Assembly (NCBI RefSeq): GCF_039545455.1
Contig: NZ_CP154467.1
Span: 248,001 to 312,000 of the forward strand
DNA: 64,000 bases
Origin: Brucella sp. BE17
Lineage (GTDB): Bacteria; Pseudomonadota; Alphaproteobacteria; Rhizobiales; Rhizobiaceae
Direction of reading: 5' to 3'
Shown here one piece after another: positions 9,198-16,721 of the stretch. The notes below the pieces were generated by a model. It was not told the origin of the DNA, did no database searches, and saw only the letters and a list, made by a program, of their open reading frames with translations. Within the stretch, counting starts at the first letter, position 1; every line of letters begins with the position of its first letter. Made by a program: the position numbers and the translations under genes.

Positions 9198-10115
9198 TCA
9201 GGCCGGAAAATAAACGCCGTCGAGTGCCGGATTGCCATCGGTAATGATTTCGCCGCGTCCCACCAGATCTTCCAGATGCGCCATTACCGAAAGAGCAGCG
9301 GCACCATGCAGGCGCGGATCGGTGTCACGATAGATCGCCTTGACCATGTCCGATATACGGCGGTCGCCTTGCAAGATGCGCTCGTAAATGGCGCGCTCGC
9401 GCATTCTTCGGTGGGTACGCAGACCACGCACGAAAGCCTGCGGCTTCATCACGGCACCACCGTGGCCCGGCAGATAGACCGTATCGTCGCGCGCAAGCAG
9501 TTTTTCGAGCGACGCCATATAATCGCTCATCGACCCGTCCGGCGGCGCGACGATCGATGTCGCCCATGCCATGACGTGATCGGCGGAAAAAAGGACGCCG
9601 GTTTCTTTCCCTCTCTGTTCTAGTGCAAAAGCCATGTGATTGGCCGTATGACCGGGCGTGTGAATGCCTTCGAGCGCCCAGCCATCGCCCTCTATCCTTG
9701 CGCAGTCGGCAAGAAGAATGTCGGGCGCAAAATCCATGTCTGCGCTGGCTTCGAGCGCATTGACTTCGTGCGCATGATAGGGACGGGCAGGGCGGTGCGG
9801 GCCTTCGGCGACGGTCAATGCGCCGAACTTTTTCTTCAGACGTTCTGCAAGCGGCGAATGATCGCGATGCGTGTGGCTTATGAAGATATGACTGACCGGT
9901 CGCTCGCCAATTGCATTGAGAAGTGCTCGATAGTGTGATTCGTCCACTGGACCGGGATCAATGATTGCTAGTGTGTCCTCGCCAATGATGTAGCTGTTGG
10001 TGCCGTAAAAGGTAAAAGCACTCGGATTATGGACCGTCAGCCGCGCAATCCCTTTACTGAGCGGCACCTGCCTCCCATATTCAGGGGAGAAACTGCTGTC
10101 AAAAACAAGTGCCAT
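9198..10115 (-). CDS. Metallo-beta-lactamase-fold hydrolase (LACTB2-like)
   Basis: A 305-residue protein with the metal-binding motif HIFISHTHRDHSPLAERLKK, then TPGHTANHMAF and FSADHVMAW, which supply the remaining zinc ligands of the fold. The C-terminal helical extension (RGLRTHRRMRERAIYERILQ and later ALSVMAHLEDLVGRGEI) is the winged-helix tail of the LACTB2/beta-lactamase-like-2 group. Substrates vary between hydrolases of thioesters, nucleic acids and small esters, so none is assigned. The start at 10115 has GGAAG upstream and begins MALVFDSSFSPEYGRQVPLS; an in-frame ATG at 10160 is less likely. It is divergent from bioY. Confidence 0.85.
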   Translation of the reverse strand: MALVFDSSFSPEYGRQVPLSKGIARLTVHNPSAFTFYGTNSYIIGEDTLAIIDPGPVDESHYRALLNAIGERPVSHIFISHTHRDHSPLAERLKKKFGALTVAEGPHRPARPYHAHEVNALEASADMDFAPDILLADCARIEGDGWALEGIHTPGHTANHMAFALEQRGKETGVLFSADHVMAWATSIVAPPDGSMSDYMASLEKLLARDDTVYLPGHGGAVMKPQAFVRGLRTHRRMRERAIYERILQGDRRISDMVKAIYRDTDPRLHGAAALSVMAHLEDLVGRGEIITDGNPALDGVYFPA

Positions 10116-10262
10116 GAAAACGGCTTCCAATTTAACTATGGTTCGATTGATAAAACGCAATAGGCCTTATATAGTTGGGTATCAAACGTGAACAGCCGGA
10201 GCGGGCAATATTACCATCGGGCTTTGACGTTCATGAAATCATATTTCGTTCAGGAGCAGGAC

Positions 10263-10862
10263 ATGTCCCATAGAGCCAAGTCACAAGTCGCAACCGCATC
10301 GCTCATCGCTGACTATCTGCCGACACGGCAATTGTCGCGTGCATTCTGGTTCGTGTCGCTTGCACTGGTTGGAACAGCCATTCTGACCATCTCGGCCAAC
10401 ATCAAGGTCGATCTGCTTTATGTCAATGTGACGATGCAGACCTTTGCACTGTTTGCGATTTCGGCTCTTTATGGCTCGCGCCTCGCTGTTGCGACCGTAG
10501 CCCTCTATCTGCTTCAAGGTGCGCTTGGCATGCCTGTCTTCACCGGCACGCCCGAAAAGGGCATTGGCCTTGCCTATATGGTTGGTCCGACGGGCGGTTA
10601 TCTGCTGTCCTATCTGGTCGCAGCATGGATGATAGGCCGCGCTGCCGACAAGGGTCTGGCGCGCAACCCGCTGGCGCTTGGCGGTGTCATGCTACTGGCC
10701 GAAGTGGTGGTCCTCGCTATGGGTGCCAGCTGGATGGCCTACCTTTTCGGCCTTGAAAAGGGCATTGCCTTCGGCTTTGGCGCCTTCATCGTCGGCGATG
10801 TGGTGAAACTCGCGCTTGCCGCCTGTGGCGTGCCGGCATTGACTGCGCTTTTCAAGCGCTGA
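10263..10862 (+). CDS. bioY: Biotin transporter BioY
   Basis: BioY is the substrate-binding membrane protein of biotin uptake, working alone or with ECF proteins BioM and BioN. The 199-residue protein has about six hydrophobic segments and the family motif LYGSRLAVATVALYLLQGAL, then GMPVFTG and GPTGGYLLSYLVAAWMIG. The start at 10263 has AGGAGCAGG immediately upstream; the longer in-frame start at 10188 is unlikely. No bioMN neighbours are visible. A strong terminator follows at 10886. Confidence 0.93.
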   Translation: MSHRAKSQVATASLIADYLPTRQLSRAFWFVSLALVGTAILTISANIKVDLLYVNVTMQTFALFAISALYGSRLAVATVALYLLQGALGMPVFTGTPEKGIGLAYMVGPTGGYLLSYLVAAWMIGRAADKGLARNPLALGGVMLLAEVVVLAMGASWMAYLFGLEKGIAFGFGAFIVGDVVKLALAACGVPALTALFKR

Positions 10863-10885
10863 TCTTGCTCTCATAAAATTCGGAA

Positions 10886-10909
10886 GGCCGGGCATCCCCC
10901 GGCCTTTTT
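10886..10909 (+). terminator. Rho-independent terminator of bioY
   Basis: GGCCGGG at 10886-10892 pairs with CCCGGCC at 10898-10904 around a five-base loop, followed directly by TTTTT. It lies 23 bases after the bioY stop. Confidence 0.9.
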
Positions 10910-10992
10910 CATATCTGACGTTTGCGCCCGACTTATCCCCGTAAGCCGTGGCGACCATAAACTCCTCGATTATCATTTGCGAGGAACCGATC

Positions 10993-11829
10993 ATGGATCA
11001 AACGCCTAATCTCAAGCTTCCCTATATCCTGCCCAGTCAGGCACAGAAGCACGTTACCCATAATGAAGCCCTGCGGCTTCTTGATGCCGTGGTCAATCTC
11101 GGCGTCAAGTCGCGCGACAGCACCGGCGCACCGCAGAGACCTCTACCCGGTGAGCGCTATATCGTGGCATCACCCGCGACCGGTTCATGGGCTGGAAAGG
11201 ATGGCACAATCGCCTCCTTCATCGACGATGGCTGGCTTTTCATCACGCCGCAGACCGGATGGCAGGCTTATGTCGAGGCCGAAAACTGCGTTCTGGTCTT
11301 CGACGGAGCGAATTGGATTTCAACGGGCGGCGTGCCCGATGATCTTTCCGTCGCAACGCTCGGTATCCAGGCAAGCGCTGATGCGGTCAACCGTCTCACG
11401 CTTTCTTCCGAAGCAAGTCTTTTCAACAATGCCGGTGCGGGACATCAGATCAAAGTCAACAAGCAGGCCGAAGCCGATACGGCAAGCCTTCTGTTTCAGT
11501 CGGGCTGGCAGGGGCATGCCGAGATGGGGCTCAATGGCAGCAATGATTTCAGCATCAAGGTCGGTGATGATGCCGGAGGATGGCACGAAGCCGTGCGTGT
11601 GGACCGGGCGACAGGCAATGTCGCGATCGGCTCGACCTGGCCGCAGGCACGGCTCGACGTCGACGGAGCGATCAGACCGGCATCCTATACGCGTTTGGCC
11701 TTGCCCAGCGCATCGCAGCAGGGGACAGGCGCAATCATCTATGTCAGCGATGCCAGCGGCGGTGCGCAACTGGCTTATTCCGATGGTGCGCTATGGCGCA
11801 GCATAAGAACCGGCACTCCTGTTGCCTGA
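10993..11829 (+). CDS. DUF2793 domain protein, phage-tail-like
   Basis: A 278-residue protein opening MDQTPNLKLPYILPSQAQKH and VTHNEALRLLDAVV, the hallmark of DUF2793, a domain common in alphaproteobacterial phage and gene-transfer-agent-like tail proteins. It continues with PGERYIVASPATGSWAG and AFIDDGWLFITPQTGWQAYV-like repeats, then a C-terminal half with TGNVAIGSTWPQARLDVDG, resembling tail-fibre or adhesin tips. It has no signal peptide. No other phage gene lies nearby, so it is an orphan. GAGGAA precedes the ATG at 10993. Confidence 0.8.
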   Translation: MDQTPNLKLPYILPSQAQKHVTHNEALRLLDAVVNLGVKSRDSTGAPQRPLPGERYIVASPATGSWAGKDGTIASFIDDGWLFITPQTGWQAYVEAENCVLVFDGANWISTGGVPDDLSVATLGIQASADAVNRLTLSSEASLFNNAGAGHQIKVNKQAEADTASLLFQSGWQGHAEMGLNGSNDFSIKVGDDAGGWHEAVRVDRATGNVAIGSTWPQARLDVDGAIRPASYTRLALPSASQQGTGAIIYVSDASGGAQLAYSDGALWRSIRTGTPVA

Positions 11830-11879
11830 GGCATTTTGCGGAAGAACAGACGATAGCTTGATGAAGCTTTAGTATGGTG

Positions 11880-11930
11880 GATTTGAAGTTCCTGTCATTG
11901 ACATGCATCCCCGTTCAGGAACTTCAAATC
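11880..11930. repeat. 15-base perfect inverted repeat, 21-base spacer
   Basis: GATTTGAAGTTCCTG at 11880-11894 is mirrored exactly by CAGGAACTTCAAATC at 11916-11930. The spacer contains TTGACA (11898-11903), which could be a -35 element. No T run follows either arm. The gene-free stretch 11830-12129 holds this repeat, a shorter ATTGAC/GTCAAT pair near 11978-11995, and nothing else I can assign. It may be an operator ahead of the wbkD-like gene or a remnant of a mobile repeat. Confidence 0.55.
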
Positions 11931-12129
11931 GGTCAACCACACGAGATTCTAAGCCACACTAGCGAAACACGTTCGTCGATTGACGGATAGGTCAATTGAT
12001 ATGGCTCCATTCGGGGACTCATGTTAACAGTTCTCGAATAAAAGGGCGCTTTGGTTGGAATTCGGCGAAGCTTTTTGGCAGCCGTATGATTCCATTGACG
12101 CTCTGGCGGGGAATCAGGATAACACGTGT

Positions 12130-13998
12130 ATGAGTTTTAAATACCCTTGGCAGAGGCTGGCGCTTTTGCCGCGCATCACCAAACAGATTATTTTGATGCT
12201 GAGCGATTGCGTCCTGCTTTTGCTCAGTGCCTATCTCGCCTTCGTTATCCGCCTTGGCTTTGTGTTCACGCCGAGCCAGGCGCAGTTTTTCCTGATTGCC
12301 ATAGCTCCTATGCTGGCCATCCCTGTTTTTATCCGTTTCGGCCTTTATAGAGCTGTCATCCGGTATCTGGTGGAAAGAGCGATCTGGCCAATCTTTCAGG
12401 CTATGGCAGTTGCGGCGCTTTTTTGGGTCGCGGTCGTCTTCCTGATGGAGCTTTATGGGGCTGCTGGACTGCCGCGCTCGGTGCCGCTGCTTTACTGGCT
12501 TTTGAGTACTGTCTTGATCACCGCAAGCCGCTTTGGTGCCAAGTGGCTGTTGCGCAATGCTGAAATAGGACGCCATTTTACCAGTTCGGCTCTGATCGTT
12601 GGGGTCGGGGAACCAGCCCGCCAGCTTGCGACAGCCTTGCGCAGTCATAGCGATACGATGGTGGTCGGCTTCGTTGATCCGTCGGGTCAGGAGCGGGGCA
12701 TGGACGTCGTTGGCCTGCGGGTTTACGGCGTCGAGGAGATAGCTGTTCTCGTTGATAATTACGGCATCAAGCAGGTTCTGGTATCCGACCCTGGACTGTC
12801 CCAGAAACAGCGCCAGGATTTGGCGCGACTGCTTGGACGGTTGCCGGTCAATGCGCGCATTTTGCCCCCCATCGCCGATCTCACCACCGGCAAATATCTG
12901 GTGTCAGCGCTACGTAATATCGAGATCGATGACCTTCTTGGGCGTTCGCCGGTGCCACCAGATATTGCGCTTATGCGCGGCGTGGTCGAAGGTCGTCGCA
13001 TCATGGTAACGGGGGCGGGCGGCTCGATCGGCAGCCAATTGTGTCGGGCGATTGCGCAATGGAACCCGCAATGCATTGTGCTTTTCGAATCGAGCGAATT
13101 TGCGCTTTATCAGATTGAGCGGCAATTGCGGCAGATCGCTGGCTGCGTGATCGTGCCGGTGCTGGGATCTGTCACTGATCGCGCTGTCGTGGAGAAGGCA
13201 TTGCGCCTTCATGCGGTCGACACGCTCTATCATTGCGCAGCTTACAAACATGTGCCGCTGGTGGAGAAGAACCCTTTCATCGGTGTGGAAAACAATATCT
13301 TCGGCACGCTGGAGGTGGCTGAGGCCGCACTTGCTACCGATGTAGAGCGGATGGTGCTGATTTCATCCGATAAGGCTGTGCGCCCCACCAATGTCATGGG
13401 AGCAACGAAACGTTGGGCGGAACTGGTGGTCTATCATTGCGGTCTCTTGGCGGAGCAAGCGGGAAAGGACAAGGCATTCTATTCGGTGCGCTTCGGCAAT
13501 GTTCTGGGTTCAAACGGCTCTGTGGTGCCGTTGTTTCGCGAACAGATCGCCAATGGTGGGCCGATTACGCTGACGCATGAGGACATGACGCGCTATTTCA
13601 TGTCGATCAAGGAAGCGGCAGAGCTTATCGTGCAGTCTGGCGGGATTGCCCAATCCGGGGATACGGTGCTTTTGGAGATGGGGGAGCCGGTGAAAATCCG
13701 CGATCTTGCCGAAAACATGGTGCTCTTGGCAGGACTGTCGGTGCGCAGTGACGACAATCCATCCGGCGATATAGCCATAGAGATCACTGGCATTCGAGAG
13801 GGCGAAAAAATGTATGAGGAGCTCTTCTACGATCCATCGCAGGCGCAGGCGACACTTCATCCCAAGATCATGCGTGCCCCCAAAAGAGCTAAGGCCACGA
13901 TCGATGTGCCCGAAAGCCTCGACAGGCTGCGCAGAGCGGTTGAGGCGGGTGATGAGGTGGAGATGCGCCGTATATTGTTTAGCGTCATAGCTTCCTGA
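12130..13998 (+). CDS. wbkD: Nucleotide-sugar 4,6-dehydratase, WbpM/PglF/WbkD type
   Basis: A 622-residue inner-membrane enzyme that probably converts UDP-GlcNAc to UDP-4-keto-6-deoxy-GlcNAc, the precursor of QuiNAc-type sugars. Residues 1-120 carry about four membrane helices (MLSDCVLLLLSAYLAFVIRL). An N-terminal Rossmann-like domain follows, then the catalytic SDR domain with TGAGGSIGSQ near residue 293. The active site has SSDKAVRP near 412 and MGATKR near 422, i.e. Met replaces the usual catalytic Tyr, as known for this subfamily. In Brucella, wbkD and wbkF are neighbours and serve O-polysaccharide synthesis. Its last 14 bases overlap the convergent wbkF-like gene. The symbol is by analogy. 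Confidence 0.85.
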   Translation: MSFKYPWQRLALLPRITKQIILMLSDCVLLLLSAYLAFVIRLGFVFTPSQAQFFLIAIAPMLAIPVFIRFGLYRAVIRYLVERAIWPIFQAMAVAALFWVAVVFLMELYGAAGLPRSVPLLYWLLSTVLITASRFGAKWLLRNAEIGRHFTSSALIVGVGEPARQLATALRSHSDTMVVGFVDPSGQERGMDVVGLRVYGVEEIAVLVDNYGIKQVLVSDPGLSQKQRQDLARLLGRLPVNARILPPIADLTTGKYLVSALRNIEIDDLLGRSPVPPDIALMRGVVEGRRIMVTGAGGSIGSQLCRAIAQWNPQCIVLFESSEFALYQIERQLRQIAGCVIVPVLGSVTDRAVVEKALRLHAVDTLYHCAAYKHVPLVEKNPFIGVENNIFGTLEVAEAALATDVERMVLISSDKAVRPTNVMGATKRWAELVVYHCGLLAEQAGKDKAFYSVRFGNVLGSNGSVVPLFREQIANGGPITLTHEDMTRYFMSIKEAAELIVQSGGIAQSGDTVLLEMGEPVKIRDLAENMVLLAGLSVRSDDNPSGDIAIEITGIREGEKMYEELFYDPSQAQATLHPKIMRAPKRAKATIDVPESLDRLRRAVEAGDEVEMRRILFSVIAS

Positions 13999-14992
13999 AA
14001 CGACCGCGAAAATCGAGCAGCAGAACCAGCGTGGCGACCACGGCAATCAGAAAAAAGGCCAGTTGCGCGAGTGGATGGTCGAGCGCCATGAGTGCCACCG
14101 CGCAGCCGGTGAGTACCACGTTCAGTGCTGTGATGTGTGCAACGACCTTGGCTACACTCCATCCGGCGCGTTTTGCGGACTGATAGGCATGTTTTGAATG
14201 GGCTTTCAGGATGTTTTCACCCTGGAGTAGCCGCATGATGATGGTGGTGCCAGCATCGAGCACATAATAGAGCGGCAAAATCAGCGCTACCACGATATGC
14301 GTCTCACGCGCCAGCATCACAAGAACCGTACCTGCCATAAGACCGAGCGGCAGACTGCCGGAATCGCCCAGAAATATGCGTGCCGGAGGAGCGTTGAGAA
14401 AGGCGAATCCGAGAAGGCCACCCGCGATAATCGCGCCAAGCCCGCCGCTTGATGCTCCTGCAAAGCCGAGGTTTGCGAGAAGCGCTATTCCGGCCATGGG
14501 AATGCCAAGCCCCGTCACAGTCATTAGATCAAGTCCATCCATGAAATTGGTGACGTTGATGGCGACAAGAAGTGTGAACACGATCATTGTCGCTTCCAGC
14601 CAATGCGGCAACAGGGCCGGCAGGATCCTGAATTCTGGTCCAAGCCCGTAAAGAACCGCACAGGCGGCCGCGACTTGCGAACCGAGCCGGATTTTCTCGG
14701 AAAGTTCGTATCGATCATCGAGCGCACCGATGAGCCAAAGCAGGATAGAGGCGCCTGTAAGACACGTCAGCAGTCGAAGGGGAAGCTCTATATCTGGACT
14801 GAAAATCAGAACCGCAGCCAAAATGCTCGGTATGAGCGCAAGCCCGCCGATCTGACGTGCTGCAACGACATGATTGGAGCGCGCATTCATCCTTGCAGCA
14901 AGAAAGGACGGCGACAAGATGCGGGACAGGATGATCAGCCCGAGCCCGCAAAGAACAGCGCTGAATAGAAAAAGAATTGTCAGAAAAATCAT
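13985..14992 (-). CDS. wbkF: Undecaprenyl-phosphate sugar-1-phosphate transferase, WbkF/WecA type
   Basis: A 335-residue polytopic membrane protein of the MraY/WecA family, which starts glycan synthesis by transferring an amino-sugar phosphate to undecaprenyl phosphate. About ten hydrophobic segments are visible. Family motifs are ALDDRYELSEKIRLGSQ (Mg-binding DD), AINVTNFMDGLDLM and ARIFLGDSGSLPLGL. ATG 14992 is used; an alternative TTG at 15013 adds seven residues. It overlaps the convergent wbkD-like gene by 14 bases, so simultaneous transcription would create antisense 3' ends. It is the likely initiating transferase for the glycan made by the locus at 21-37 kb. Confidence 0.85.
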   Translation of the reverse strand: MIFLTILFLFSAVLCGLGLIILSRILSPSFLAARMNARSNHVVAARQIGGLALIPSILAAVLIFSPDIELPLRLLTCLTGASILLWLIGALDDRYELSEKIRLGSQVAAACAVLYGLGPEFRILPALLPHWLEATMIVFTLLVAINVTNFMDGLDLMTVTGLGIPMAGIALLANLGFAGASSGGLGAIIAGGLLGFAFLNAPPARIFLGDSGSLPLGLMAGTVLVMLARETHIVVALILPLYYVLDAGTTIIMRLLQGENILKAHSKHAYQSAKRAGWSVAKVVAHITALNVVLTGCAVALMALDHPLAQLAFFLIAVVATLVLLLDFRGRFRKL

Positions 14993-15212
14993 GCGCGCAC
15001 CGCCAGACAACAATACTCAATGATGGAATTACCAGCTTTGCCGGCTGAGGCAAACGTTTAAAAAGGGCCCAAGAAAAAAGGAATGCGTGAAGCCATGTGC
15101 TCAGATCGTCCTTCATCTTGCAGTGGGTGTGGGAATTGATGACAATGCGATTGCACTTGGCTTTTGAAGCGGCTATAAGGCCGCCCAGCCGACTGCATCG
15201 GTTTGTTTTTTT

Positions 15213-15287
15213 TGGGGCGTAGCCAAGCGGTAAGGCACCGGTTTTTGGTACCGGCATTCCCTGGTTCGAATCCAGGCGCCCCAGCCA
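15213..15287 (+). tRNA. tRNA-Gln (anticodon UUG)
   Basis: The 75-base gene folds as a cloverleaf. Acceptor TGGGGCG (15213-15219) pairs with CGCCCCA (15277-15283), with discriminator G and encoded CCA at 15285-15287. The anticodon arm CCGGT/ACCGG has loop TTTTGGT with anticodon TTG. The T arm is CCTGG TTCGAAT CCAGG. A weak hairpin AGTAAAA/TTTTACT follows at 15297-15323. tRNA genes are common island integration sites, but no second copy of its 3' end was noticed in the window. Confidence 0.95.
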
Positions 15288-15909
15288 TAAATTTTGAGTA
15301 AAATCAAGTTTTTTGGTTTTACTTAATGTTCCACAAGCTGGTAATCCTCACATTTTTCCAATTCGCCGAATGCGCACTTAACTGTGGCGCAGAGCTATGA
15401 CACATGCCGATTCGACTGTTTCGGTTTGTCTTGTCAGCTCCAAACAGCGAGCTTCTTATGGCAGTCAGACATCAGGTTCAGAATCTTCAGAGGCGCCGAA
15501 ATATTTTTTATTGGCGTCTAAGCCTTTCGGCACGATTGGGGCGTGTTATCGGTTCGCGTTATCTTGCTTTCAGCCTCAAATAATCTGATCATGGGCAGGC
15601 GGCACTTCGACACTCTTGAGCCGTTCTCGCAACTGCCAATGTTTACTGGATGCGCGGAGTTTGTGCCGAAATTAATGGTCTAAGAGGGTAAACAAACTTA
15701 TCATTGTTCACCGTACCTCGTTCCGATGTTGCGTACTTATCTCGGATAACGGCGCGGAAGTGACGGGCTCCCCACTGTCGATGTGACGGTTAAATCTCGA
15801 TAAAACGCTTGCAAAATAATGGGACGCCGGGTTTTTTCATAGAAAAGACTTAGTCGCGCCGGTAGGGGTAATGTTTCTGTGTCGTAAAAGCCGATCCGCG
15901 AGGCCCAGA
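15288..15909. other. Gene-free stretch after tRNA-Gln
   Basis: About 620 bases with no coding frame I can support on either strand. The longest frame (63 codons, 15397-15588) has no start signal or recognisable composition. A hairpin near 15297-15323 could end the tRNA transcript. No integrase remnant was recognised. Confidence 0.4.
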
Positions 15910-16632
15910 TCAAGCTTCCGTATCATACAGTTTGGGACAAGAAATGATTCGATCGGATGTAGCTTCGATATAGGCATCACGTGATGGTTGAATATGCGCT
16001 TTGCATAGTTCGACCATTCGCTTGCGGTCACCGTTCTTGAGCGTCTCAATCATAGCCCAGTGTTCAAGACGGGCACGTTCCATATGCTCGCGAGAGCGCA
16101 GGTTGGAACTGCGGATAGCATGAGCACGTTGGGCATGGTCGTGTATCGCGGTAACAAGCACAGGGTTGTCCGAAAGGCCGAACAAGGTGCGGTGAAAGGC
16201 CATGTTGGCGCGAAAAATGCCCCGTAAATCTCCTTCGGCGATGGCATTGTCGTGCTTCGTTTGAATGGCTTCGAGTTCGGTGATGTGATCTTCGCTAACT
16301 GGCAGCGGGAGCGTATCTGCGCAGTAACCTTCCAGCAGTTCGCGCACTGCAAATAAATTTGTCACTTCTTCTGCGGTATAAGAGCGTACGACAGCGCCGA
16401 TATTGCGGCGACGTTCCACCAGGCCAATGCGTTCAAGTTCGGTAAAGCTTTGTCGCACCACATGCCGCTTGGCCGTAAAGCGCGCCATCACTTCATCTTC
16501 AATCAGTCTTTGCCGCGGCTGAATGACGCCAAGAACAATATCTTCTTCAAGTGTGGCGACGAGTTCTTCCAGATCCATTGCCGCTTTTGCCTTACGTTTT
16601 CTCGGGCTCTTTTCTCCTCTTAACAAACGCAT
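15910..16632 (-). CDS. GntR-family transcriptional regulator, FCD subfamily
   Basis: A 240-residue DNA-binding regulator. The N-terminal winged helix includes LEEDIVLGVIQPRQRLIEDE, VVRQSFTELERIGLVERR and RNIGAVV. The all-helical FCD ligand domain includes LFAVRELLEGYCADTLPLPV, AFHRTLFGLSDNPVL and HDHAQRAHAIR, whose Asp and His residues form the usual metal/effector site. It is divergent from a dehydratase-MFS-amidase operon and probably represses it in response to a sugar acid or related carboxylate. The ATG at 16632 has no clear ribosome site; MDLEEL further in is another possible start. A matching palindrome is at 16681. Confidence 0.85.
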   Translation of the reverse strand: MRLLRGEKSPRKRKAKAAMDLEELVATLEEDIVLGVIQPRQRLIEDEVMARFTAKRHVVRQSFTELERIGLVERRRNIGAVVRSYTAEEVTNLFAVRELLEGYCADTLPLPVSEDHITELEAIQTKHDNAIAEGDLRGIFRANMAFHRTLFGLSDNPVLVTAIHDHAQRAHAIRSSNLRSREHMERARLEHWAMIETLKNGDRKRMVELCKAHIQPSRDAYIEATSDRIISCPKLYDTEA

Positions 16633-16680
16633 TGCCAACAAACAATGCGCAAGGGGGCTTGCGTAAATGGCTTTAATCAG

Positions 16681-16704
16681 ATTATTAATAATTTCATTAA
16701 TAAT
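16681..16704. promoter_or_regulatory. Probable operator for the FCD GntR regulator
   Basis: ATTATTAAT (16681-16689), six bases, ATTAATAAT (16696-16704): a perfect inverted repeat in the 89-base gap between the divergent regulator and dehydratase genes. It ends 17 bases before the dehydratase ATG, where a bound repressor would block transcription or translation of the operon. The link to this regulator is inferred from position. Confidence 0.6.
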
Positions 16705-16721
16705 ATAGAAGCAGAGATTCT

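Noticed and set aside
10160..10200. A BioR-type box upstream of bioY (TTATATAGTT)
   Set aside because: It matches only the first seven positions of the TTATMKATAA pattern I recall, and the palindrome is broken.
10993..11829. Prophage remnant around the DUF2793 gene
   Set aside because: Neighbouring genes (bioY, wbkD-like) are ordinary chromosomal genes; a single tail-like protein is not evidence for a prophage.
12019..12648. 209-codon minus-strand frame opposite the wbkD-like gene
   Set aside because: It lies antisense to a well-supported coding region, starts without a ribosome site, and has a low-complexity polar composition typical of antisense frames in GC-rich DNA.
15213..15287. tRNA-Gln as a proven island attachment site
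   Set aside because: No integrase gene and no second copy of the tRNA 3' end were noticed in the window, so island integration here remains unsupported.
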